From assembly GCA_029582165.1 (NCBI GenBank), contig CM055877.1, positions 28,850,241-28,914,240 of the forward strand: 64,000 nt of DNA. Direction: 5' to 3'. The notes beneath the pieces are model-generated. The model saw only the letters and a program-made list of their open reading frames with translations. It was not told where the DNA came from and searched no databases. Shown here piece by piece: positions 44,159 to 54,172 of the stretch (its first letter is position 1; each line of letters starts with the position of its first letter). A program made the position numbers and the translations under genes. The stretch is from Portulaca oleracea. Its lineage: Eukaryota > Streptophyta > Magnoliopsida > Caryophyllales > Portulacaceae.

Positions 44159-45077
44159 TGTAAACACAAATTTCTAGCCTGAAATAAATAAAGACAAGAA
44201 ATTGAGAAACAAATATAATTTGTATTAATATTCAAATGTATGTAGGTACAATCTCTGTATTAAATACAATAAAGTAGTACTCTGATTCGATCTCCTGAAA
44301 TTCGAGTGAGCCGAGAGCGCGGACGCTTGATCTCGACCTCGAATGTGGGTTTAGCTGAAGAACTCTATAGCAGTTCTTGAGCGTTGATCTCCTTAGTGCT
44401 TGGTAGCTGGAGGCTTGCTCGAAGGTTGACCGTTTGCGGGTTGATTTGGTTGCGATTCTTGAGTTCTTTGATGCGAGGGCTTGAGTGCTTGGTCTCGATC
44501 GATGAACCGGATGAAGAAGATGATCGCAGCTTTGGCGTGAAGAATGGTTGTTGAACTAGCGACGTTGGTCCTGGCGCTTGGTAGCCGGATGTCGCGTAGT
44601 TCAATCTTCCGGTTTCGCAGTCTTCGGAGAACTCGGGCGATTTTGATCTTGATGCGGTAGAGGCTCGGAGACTCGATCTTGAGCTTTGCACTTCGATCCT
44701 CGGCGCTGTAGCCGGAGATCGCTAGCGCTTGATTTTGAAGCCTCTGAGTGCGAATGCCGAATGCACGGTGTAGATCTGCAGTGTTGAAAATGAGGAGATG
44801 ACCCTATTTATAACCTCTGGAGGCCTAGGGTTGCGCAGGGTTGAGTCGGCTTGGGCCCAACTTAGTTAATTATCTTTTTATTTAAAATAAGGAAATAATT
44901 AATCTTTTCTGCATCATAATTGACACGTGGCGCGACGCTGTTGGCCATGATATATTTCCATTTAAAATTTAATAAATGGACCGTCATAATTAAATTCACA
45001 TGTGGCGGATAATAATTGGCCGAACTTATTTTCCACATGTCATTTCCTGATTTGCCAACAAATTTGTACCTCCTACA
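44159..45077 (-). repeat. 3' LTR (minus strand) of the composite element
   Basis: 919 bp. On the minus strand it is preceded by the polypurine-like GAAGGGGGCATC (45078-45089), which marks it as a 3' LTR, yet it is followed by a PBS (44137-44154) and gag like a 5' LTR. Confidence 0.8.
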
Positions 45078-45539
45078 GATGCCCCCTTCGAGAATCAGGC
45101 GCAGACACGAATTAAAGTGTCTGAAGCGGTTGGGTCTCGAACATTTAATGGACTGGCTTAACCTTATCATATATTCTCTTGAGAGGCTGGGCCCAAAACT
45201 ATGGGTTGATGGATCTTGTAAATGTTTGATCCGTCTTAAGTGATAACCAATTGGAGTCTTTTCCTATTGTTGTCCTTGTTAGGCAAGGGATTGTAGTTTT
45301 GATTGCATCTTTTACCCATTTGTCAGGCCCAATACAACATTTGTGTTGCCTTTTTTATTTAACCTCATTCTTCAATATTTGAGCTTTTGTATAATTCATT
45401 GTCGAGTCAACTTCTATCGAAGCTTAATCTGATAAAATCTTCCATATCAGAATTTGAGAGGGACTAGGAGATTCAACTGATCAATCTTTATATAAGGAGT
45501 CCTTCACGTTGGGATTCCCTATCTTCTCTTCCCATAACT

Positions 45540-46620
45540 TGCTTGTATCTTTGAACCTCTCTAATAATCCAATGGGGCAAATTGCAGTTATCTTCAAAAG
45601 CTCACCAAAAATGGAGGAAGAAACTTGTTGTATTCAATGGTGTTAAGAACAGCTTGAAAATTCGGATCACAACTATGATTATCATCTGCATGTTCCAACC
45701 CATAATTCAACATTGATCTCAACCCGGCATCCTCCCAAATTTAACAGATAGTCCGACCCGTTTCTTCCAAATCTTTCCACGCGAGGAACTGTTCGCAGAA
45801 ACTCCTCTTCGCAGCCCCCAAAATAACCTCGCGCAGAACAGGGGGTTCGATCAATTTCGGTCGCATAACTCAGATTCCCAGATTCACGACCTGTTCAATC
45901 GCAGCAGAATTGAAAACAAGCGACGATTTTATGAGTTTCAACGTCGAAATTGGGGAGAAAAGCTTCTGGGTGTAATCCAAATCGAGGATGGAACCCTATT
46001 TATGGGTTAGGGTTAGGGTTTGTGATTCGGGTTCGGATTCGGGTTTGTCATCGAATTTGAGAGGCAAAACGGGTACAGAAGAAGGAGCCGAGCTCAAAGC
46101 TTGGCAACAATGGCGGCTGAAATTCTTCAGGAGATTTGGAGTAACTCGAATGGCCATCAATTTTTAGAATCCCCTGTTTTTCTTGTGTGTTCCCCTGTTT
46201 TTTCTCTTCTGTAGGATTTGTAATGTTTGTTGTGGAATCCATGCTTGAAGATGTCAAATTTGAAGAGAAGGCGAGTTGCGATTACGATGAGAACAGTGCA
46301 AATGCAGAGGGTACAAATCTTACTGGAGCATGGAATTAGGATATACGCGTGACTTCTTCTTCTCTCAAATTTCCAATGCCCTTTTATTATTCCCTTTCTT
46401 TTAGCTCATTATTTCAAGTATTATAATAATGCTTTATTTTGTTTGTTTTGCAGCATCATCACGTGGCCTTGCCATCTTTTGCTTTATTTTATTTTTTTTT
46501 CTTTTTATTTTAACTTCTTATTATTCATTTTTCTCAACACTTTTTGTCATTATTCTCTTTTACATTATATATATATATATATAATATAATATAACTGATA
46601 TTTTTTTTTTGGTGTAGGGA
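45540..46620 (-). other. Gene-like segment of unknown origin inside the composite element
   Basis: On the minus strand a 70-codon ORF (46257-46048; MTSSSMDSTTNITNPTEEKK) is followed by a CCCATAAATAGGG TATA-like motif near 45993 and a further ATG ORF of 42 codons (MRPKLIEPPVLREV, near 45870). The composition differs from the neighbouring repeat arrays. It could be captured host sequence. I recognise no product. Confidence 0.25.
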
Positions 46621-46669
46621 TTAGAGATTAATTGACATCGTCTGCTTGAAATTGTCCTTTGTCATTGTC

Positions 46670-48480
46670 AGTGTCTTGCCTGCTCCTCAACATACTGACG
46701 TAGGGTAGTCCTAGACTACTCTCTTGAGATATGCAGATCAGATTCTCCGCTTTTGTCTCCTCAGCATCTTGAGGTAGGGTAATCTGCACTACTCTCTTGT
46801 GATCGCTCATGATCGTGTGTCTCCACTTCTGTGGGCTACTCCCTTGGCTGCTGGCGTAGAGTAATCCTATACTACTCTCTTCAGGACTGTCTGGGTCGAT
46901 TATGTCTCCACTTCTGTGGGCTACTCCCTTGGCTGCTGGCATAGAGTTGTCCTGAATAACTCTCTCAAAAACGACAGTACAGTTAGGGTCGACTGGATCA
47001 TCGCTTCGCTTTAGGTGGATAACTCATCGGGGACGTTCTGATGTAGTAGACATCTTTGAGGTGTCTCTTTTCAGAACTGACCTGGGTTGACAGACTCGTC
47101 ATCGTGTTTACTCCTCAGGGACGTTCTGATGTATTAGACATCTTCGAGGTGTCTCTTTTCAGAATTGACCTGGGTCGACGGATGTCATCATCGGGTTTAC
47201 TCCTTGGGGATGTTATGATGTATTAGACATCTTTGAGGTGTCTCTTTTTAGAACCAACTGAGTCGACAGCGTCGTTGTCTAGCTTACTACTCCTAGACTT
47301 CCCGCCGTCTTCAGGTTGTGAAGAGAGAGCTTGAATTCTCTATCGAGTCATGGTGAGACACCAGACTTTCTTCTGAAGGTCCATGACAAGCCAGCTAAAC
47401 ATTTTCTTGGGTGTGATCGTCATGGAAGGTCACGAGGACATCGCCCGCTAGCTTGCCCCCAGTATTGACCTGAATGAGACATCGATATCGCCAGCTTGAA
47501 AGAGTCTACTACTTAGCCAAAAGAGTGCGCCGCTTTATTTGAAGGACGATGGCGTTGTCTTGGAGCATTATTCAACCAACACGGTTAGGATGCCCCCACA
47601 TTGCATGCTTGAAGGAAGTTGTCAGCCTGAGTATTTCATTGATGGTGGCTGACTTGAAGCCAACCACTGGCATGAAGATCTTGGCAAGCTAGAGTGCGGC
47701 TTGAAAGCCTACAATCATAATGACTTGGAAGTCGGTCTATTTCTTGTACTTTTGACTTGAGAGTCTTTATTGTGATGGCGTAAAATTCTTTAAAATTTGA
47801 TTTTGACGACTTGGTAGTCTTGAATTTGGTTGACTTGGACGTCTTCAATGTTTGATGACTTAGAAGTCGGTGGGTTTGATAACTTAAGAATCTTGAAGTT
47901 TGTTGACTTAAAAGTCTTTGGATTTGCTGACTTGGGAGTCGTATGCATTGTTGACATGGAAATCTCGAACTTTATTGACTTGGGAGTCGTGATTTTTTTT
48001 TTCTTGACTTGTGAGTCCTTGAGTTTTGTTGATTTGAATTTGGTTGACTTGTAAGTCTTCATTTTATCGACTTGGGAGTCAAGAGACTTGTTGATGCGAG
48101 AGTTGACTGACTTGGAAGTCTTTGTCTTGTTGTTGACTTGGCAGTCAAGGGACCTGGTAACTTAAGAGTCTTGAAATTTATTGATTTGAAAGTCTTGATT
48201 TTTTTTTTCTACTTGGAAATCTTTAAATTTTGTTGACTTGGAAGTCGGTGAATCTGGTGACTTGAGAGTCTTTCTTTTATTGACTTGGGAGTCCTTGACT
48301 TGAAAGTCTTCAATTTCGACTTGGGAGTCTTTAACTTTGGTGACTTGAGAGTCTTTGACTTGAAAGTCTTGAACTTTGACTTGTGAGTCTTGAAAATTGT
48401 AAGTTCTCAAAGTTTGTTGACTTGAAAGTCTTGGAGTTTGTTGACCAGGAAAGTCATCAAAATTTGATGACCTGGGATAT
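46670..48480 (-). repeat. Repeat-rich 3' non-coding region of the composite element
   Basis: Three successive repeat types: roughly 65-115-bp units with CTACTCTCTTG and CTGTGGGCTACTCCC (46690-46970); three units of 88-89 bp starting with GGACGTTCTGATG at 47031, 47119 and 47208; and many degenerate units containing GACTTGGGAGTCTT (47730-48450). ORFs across them are shadows of the repeats. Confidence 0.7.
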
Positions 48481-48502
48481 TTTTTTCTTTGGGTATGACT
48501 GT

Positions 48503-48522
48503 ATTTGGGTCTAGACCCAAAT
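48503..48522. other. Perfect 20-bp palindrome
   Basis: ATTTGGGTCTAGACCCAAAT, next to GCCTACGTACC, a motif that also occurs in sense orientation in the Tat/Ogre-type element at 29692. Confidence 0.6.
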
Positions 48523-48745
48523 TGCCTACGTACCTTAAGGGATAGAATAACCATAAGGATCAAGCCAAACGTAGTTCATATTTAAAGATGGAGAAAAAAA
48601 ATTATTTATTAATTTAACCATACACAGTTTATACTCTTGCGGGCCAGGAGTATTACAACGATGAAATTGAAATGAACTGAAAATGAAATCTTATTTTTTT
48701 TGTGAACAGTTTAGGCTCTTGCTTAGGAGCTACACCTTCATTTTC

Positions 48746-49462
48746 CTAGATTTTGACCTCGGCATAAGAAAACGTCTCCTCTCGCTCAAGCTCTTCGTCG
48801 ACGTTGTTTTTGCTTTGATGACCGGTGAAGATCACAGTGCGCCTCTTCACTCTAAGGGATCCTTCAGTCTTAACCTCCAATGTTGAACAACGCTTCATGC
48901 GAGATGGGATTGAGCTTTGAACTTCATTTATGACCCCAAGGCGGTTGAATGCGGAGCTCTGTTCTTGGCGGGGTGTTGAGCTTGACACATCTTCAGCTTG
49001 TTTGATCCTTGATAATACAGATGAATTTGATCTCGAACCACACTTGATCCTGCTGAAGACCGAGGTTTTGCGCTCTCCTCGACATCCCATTCGCTCAAAG
49101 ACAGAAGTTTGTCTGTGGGAAGCAGACCGTCCCAACCTATCGAACACGGAGAGCTTTGACTTAGGCTGATGCTCCATTCCTTCGCAATCATCTTCTTCGA
49201 TCTCGGAGCAGGCTACCATGTTCACAGCTGCAATATTATTAACTTCTCCAAAGAAGTATTTCGAAAAGTATTCCTCCAGCATGACAGGAACACGAGGGCC
49301 TCGCTCAAGCAACTTAGTTGAACCCACTCCTTGTTTCTTGATGACTTCAAGCCTTTTGCTCTTCATCGAAGATTGAGGATTGCTACTTCTCCTTTGTTGC
49401 TTACTTTGACGAGGCGATGTTGTTTGGACTTCACTTTGCCCCCTAGTCTTCATTCGAAACAT
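48746..49462 (-). pseudogene. Second ORF of the composite element, unknown
   Basis: 239 codons, basic and Ser-rich. The repeated motif SVFDRLG, SVFERMG, SVFSRIK, SVLSRIK, SAFNRLG recurs at a spacing of about 15-25 residues. Similar SVF.R repeats are known from the gag-protease linker of Tat-lineage elements. No protease active-site DSGA is visible after it. Confidence 0.5.
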
Positions 49463-49555
49463 TGAGCTCCATCCTTCCTCTTCACCAAAAGCTTTTGAGA
49501 CTTGCTCATGTTCATCTTGAGGAGCCTGGACTAGTACAGCAAGAGGAACTGGTTT

Positions 49556-50916
49556 TTAGCATCCAAATTGAATCATCAAGAATTCATTTCTCCTAGCCGG
49601 AAGTGGATGTGCTGAAACGTAATTGGCTTCGACGTTGTCATCTAAGTCCAATATTATCGGTCCATCCTCAGCTAGCTTCATGATTCGCTCCTTGAGCGTG
49701 ATGCACTTCTCAAGAGGGTGACTAACTACCCTATGATAGCGACAATATCTTGGATTGGCAGTTCTTCCCACTTCTTCTGGCCTTTTTGGTTGTGGAAGTT
49801 CGATGACTCCTGTCTCTAACAGGTTGTCGAGCATTCCTGACAAATCTGAGTCTGGAAATGGGTACTTCTTTTCTTGAAGCTCCTTCAGTGTAGGGCGCTT
49901 CCTTTCAGTATCTTTCGAGGAAGTGAATTTCTCCCTTTTAGGTTTAGGCTTAGCAGAGATTCTCACTGGTTCACACATTGAAATAGCCATGGACTCCTCT
50001 GTTGAAGTCTTCGACAACTTGTCATTCTTCTTGTACCCACTAGCATTGTTCCTTGATTCAGATGAAGATGCATACCTTCCCCGTCGACTTGATATGGTGA
50101 TCTCTATATCATGTGCCTTCGTCGCCAACTCCTGACAGGTTTTAGGCTTGACCATCTTGAGGACGTAGAGTAAATCCCAGTGCATCCCCTAAGCGCACAT
50201 ATCGACAGCTGAAGCTTCAGTGAGGCGATCCTTGCATTCAAGACTCAGAGCCCTCCAATGATGGATATAGTCAAGGACTTGCTCGCCCTCCCACTGTTTT
50301 GTGTTTGTAAGTTCTATCATACTGACGACCCATTGAGCGCAATAGAACCTGTTGAGAAACTCTTGTTCCATTTCCTCCCAGCTGTTGATAGATTCAGGCC
50401 CTAAGTTCGTATACCAGTCGAATGCGATCCCTTTCAAAGAACGGACGAATTGCTTCACTAGCCGATCTCCTTCCGTGTCGGCATTGCTACAAGTTTCGAT
50501 GAAGTGAGCGATGTGCTGCTTAGGATTACCCTTTCCATCAAACTGGTTAAACTTTGGGGGTTGATATCCTCGTGGCATTCGAAGGGCGTCGATCCTCTTT
50601 GTGTATGGCTTCATGTACAAGTGAGTCTTGTTTAATCCCTCTCCGAGTTAAGCCCACACTGCATTCGCCACTAAGTTTTGAATTTGCTCCACAGTCAGTG
50701 ATTCTGAAGATGAGTTACTCTTCTTATCTTCCCCATCGCCATTGCCTTTGGAAGACTCTTTATCTGATTCCTCTTTGTCAGAATCTTCATCGGAGTATGC
50801 TCACTTTGTTCACTTTGTTCGCTGATCTTTTTGTCTTTCTCTTCATTTTCCATGGCGAGCCTGTTTAACATAGCCTCAAGTTCAGCTATCGTTCCTTCCA
50901 TGTTGACGACCTTCAC
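49556..50916 (-). pseudogene. gag: Tat-type gag of the composite element
   Basis: MKVVNMEGTIAELEAMLNRL coiled coil, a frameshift near 50790, then capsid core (PKQHIAHFIETCS, LKGIAFDWYTNLGPES, WEEMEQEFLNRFY). A stop near 50191 is followed by an open frame to 49556 with the knuckle-like CRYHRVVSHPLEKC and LKERIMKLAEDG typical of this gag family. Confidence 0.7.
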
Positions 50917-50996
50917 GTTGCTTGAATCGAAGGTTGAATTTGACTTCTTGGAGAAAGAGATGAGAGGCAGAGATGTCCCACCGAGCGTGTCAAATT

Positions 50997-51958
50997 TGTA
51001 AACACAAATTTCTAGCCTGAAATAAATAAAGACAAGAAATTGAGAAACAAATATAATTTGTATTAATATTCAAATGTATGTAGGTACAGTCTCTGTATTA
51101 AATACAATAAAGTAGTCCTCTGATTCGATCTCCTGAAATTCGAGTGAGCCGAGGGCGCGGACGCTTGATCTCGACCTCGAATGTGGGTTTAGCTGAAGAA
51201 CTCTATAGCAGTTCTTGAGCGTTGATCTCCTTAGTGCTTGGTAGCTGGAGGCTTGCTCGAAGGTTGACCGTTTGGGGGTTGACTGTTGGTTGCAGTTCTT
51301 CAAGTTCTTCGATGCGAGGGCTTGAGTGCTTGGTCTCGATCGATGAACCAGATGAAGAGATGACTGCAGTCTTTAACGTGAAGAACAGAAGTTGTTGAAC
51401 TAGCAGACGTTGGTCCTTGGCGCTTGGTAGTTGGATGTCGCTTGTAGTTCAATCTTTCGAAGGTTTCGCAGGTCTTGCCGGAGAACTCTGAAGCAGTTCT
51501 TGATCTTGATGCGGTAGAGGCTCGGAGACTCGATCTTGAGCTTTTGCAGACTTCGATTCTTGGCGCTTGGTAGCTGGAGACTGCTGGCAGTTTGATCTTT
51601 TGAAGCCTCTGGAGTGCAGAATGTCGAATGCTGCCGGGTGTAGACTGCAGTGTGTTGAAAATGAGGGAGATGACCCCTATTTATAACCTCTGGAGGCCTA
51701 GGGTTGCCTAGTGTTTGAGTCGGCTTTGGGCTTGGGCCCAACTTAGTTAATTATCCTTTTATTTAAAATAAGGAAATAATTAATCTTTTCTGCATCATAA
51801 TTGACACGTGGCGCGACGCTATTGGCCATGATGTATTTCCATTTAAAATTTAATAAATGGACCGTCATAATTAAATTCACATGTGGCAGATAATAATTGG
51901 CCGAACTTATTTTCTACATGTCATTTCCTGATTTGCCGACAAATTTTTACCTCTTACA
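50997..51958 (-). repeat. 5' LTR (minus strand) of the composite element
   Basis: 962 bp. On the minus strand starts TGTAAGAGG, ends TTTACA, TATAAATAG near 51672-51680, PBS at 50975-50992 with one mismatch to the other copies. Confidence 0.8.
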
Positions 51959-53500
51959 GTCAGAAACAAAAATGTATTGTTTTGAGGTATATCAAGGTTC
52001 AGTCTCCGATTCATATTTCGTCGACCAATCCGTCCTAATTCGCATCTTTGTTATTTTTACATGTATGAATTGACTGGATGTTCGAACACAATCATCCTTT
52101 TTTTTTCCCTCTTAATGTCTGAACCCAATTTTGACCCGGATTTGGTTCCGTTTGAATTGAGGAATAAAAAAAGGGTCATATCAATGTTGGTTTGCATTTC
52201 CACATGCATTGACCACATTTGACGGACTCATATTTAACTAGACCCAATGTTCTGTGAGAGATAACATCAGTCTAACTTTTGCGTTATACTTTTATAAAAA
52301 CAAAGGAAAAAATGCATTATATTTTTAGGGCAGGCTGAGCATATTGTTGTTCACAACTATTTATTAGGGATCGCAGTGAGTCCCAAACCAGCCTCAAATG
52401 TGTTCAGGTCGCAGCATAGTGCGGGTTTAACGTCGTATCCACCGGGAGGGGAGAGTTTTCCGAACTAAAAGCTATCGAGCTCTCACCTACTAGGTTTAGA
52501 TTTCCATAATTTTTGTGAGTTTTAGAACTAATAAAAAGACACAATAAAAGAAGAAAAAGGCTCGGGGGTTGATTTTAGCCACCTAAAGGAAATCTAATCG
52601 AAGGAAAATCGAAAAAAAGAAAGCTAAACTAAGCAAGAAATGGGTCACTATTAAAATTAAAACACTCTAAGAACCCTCTTCCAAGGATAACATTAGATTA
52701 ACTTCCCAAATCTTACCACTCATTCTCATGAAGACTAAAACTTAAGAGTATAAAGTGTAACAAATCCTAATTAAATCAATTTTCACTTCCATGAATGACA
52801 AATCTAATTATCCAACTAAAACCTCACACTAATGCTTTAAAGAAATCTAGCAAACCTCTCAGCCAACTAAACTTCCACAAAAGATAGAAAATAATGGTTG
52901 AAAATCCTAAAACTAATCATTCCATTCCGATTAAACCTCAAATCAAATCCCTATTAAGAGCCTAATCACCCCCTAACTTAGAGAACTACTGAGTAATCAT
53001 CTTTATTAAAATCTAATTAGAACCTAAGACTTAACTAATTATAAAGGCACTAATCTAACCTAAAGACCTAAGAAAGCTGGCCCATCTAAACAAAACTAAT
53101 TCTACTGACCCGAATAAGGACTCAAACTAACCCTATGGCCCAAATAAGAAGAGCCCAACTACTAACTACTCAAACTGATTCAAATAACAAAGGGTTATTG
53201 ACTATGAAGGACAACCCAGTGGCTATAATCAAGGTTGTTAAAATCGGGATCCTAACTCGAAACTGTGGGGAAGTTAGGATCGAAATTTAGCCCATGTAGG
53301 ATCGTGGATCGTGTGTAAATTGTATAATCATTTCGACGATTTTGGACCATAAAATCGTAGGATCGTAAATCAGGATCGGGATTTTAATAACTATGGTTGT
53401 AATTCCTTCAAGGTCTCATCAACAATTTGTATAATTTTTGCATTTGGGAGTAAATTGCTCATTTTTTGTTTCTTTGCACTTGTCTACGAATGAATAATGA
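51959..53500. other. Host DNA with a possible degraded LTR
   Basis: No gene. 52360-52450, read on the minus strand, resembles the LTR-end context of Athila/Tat elements (a GGTGGATACGAC stretch before CCCGCAC), so 52330-53215 may be an old LTR in reverse orientation. I found no reliable ends or duplication. Confidence 0.3.
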
Positions 53501-53517
53501 ATTATAATTTTACAAAA

Positions 53518-53580
53518 TCTCTTCTTCTTCTTCATGGTTGCTGCTTCTTCTTCTTCTTCTTCTTCTTCTTCTTCTTCTTC
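53518..53580. repeat. TTC microsatellite
   Basis: An interrupted (CTT)n run, longest block 53546-53580. Confidence 0.9.
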
Positions 53581-53801
53581 GAATGAATGCATAATGGTTC
53601 GTTATATATATTAACATTGGATAACAATATAGTAAACCTAAAATAACAATATAGTAAACCCTGGAAATTAATATGCCTTGAATATTAATATAGTAATCCA
53701 TGTACATATCTTTGTATAACACAACAACTTCAATCCATGTAATAAAAACACTTTAAAAGTTTTTAATATATAATAACCACCCACAATACACTGTATACAT
53801 G

Positions 53802-53924
53802 CTTGGTCTACTATATTGATAACCAATGGTTACTATATTGATATTATTGTCGGTGATTATCATGTATTTCAACCGACAATAATATCAATATGGTAATCCT
53901 TGGTTATCAATATAGTAGACCAAG
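53802..53924. repeat. 53-bp inverted repeat upstream of HSP70
   Basis: Arms 53802-53854 and 53872-53924 pair with about three mismatches around a 17-base spacer. A third, direct partial copy of the right arm lies at 53938-53997. Probably a small foldback transposon. It ends about 175-250 bp upstream of the HSP70 start codon. Confidence 0.75.
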
Positions 53925-54172
53925 GTGTCGTCCTCAGTGTATTTCAAACGACAATAATATCAATATAGTAATCTTTGGTTATCAATACAGTAGACGATAA
54001 TTTACCCATAATTTTCATATATGTTTTTTTTTAAAAAAAAAATTCTTACGTGTTAAGGAATGTGAATGGGCGGTTTTTGAATTTGGACTCAACTTGACCG
54101 GAAGGAGAAAGTGGAAAAACATCAAGAAACCAAAGTTGGTCTCCTACGGGAGAGGTTTCGTTTACGTCGGAA

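Larger units (their letters stand above)
42376..51958 (-). mobile_element. Composite Tat-like non-autonomous element with inverted LTRs
   Basis: Left end TGTAGGAGG (LTR forward) and right end CCTCTTACA (LTR reverse), so both termini are U3 ends. Flanks GTCAC (42371-42375) and GTCAG (51959-51963) match at four of five bases. In minus-strand order: LTR (51958-50997), PBS, gag, a second ORF, about 3.7 kb of non-coding repeats, polypurine tract, LTR (45077-44159), PBS, partial gag to 43456, then a foldback into a forward gag start, PBS and LTR (43455-42376). No RT or integrase is seen. Confidence 0.7.

Noticed and set aside
45998..46022. GGGTTAGGGTTAGGG as an interstitial telomere repeat
   Set aside because: Only two to three units, and a degenerate form; short telo-box-like motifs are common in plant promoters.
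47636..48563. ORFs with repeated SKSTKFK or DSQVKDFQV patterns
   Set aside because: They are translations of the degenerate GACTTGGGAGTC repeats; frames shift between units.
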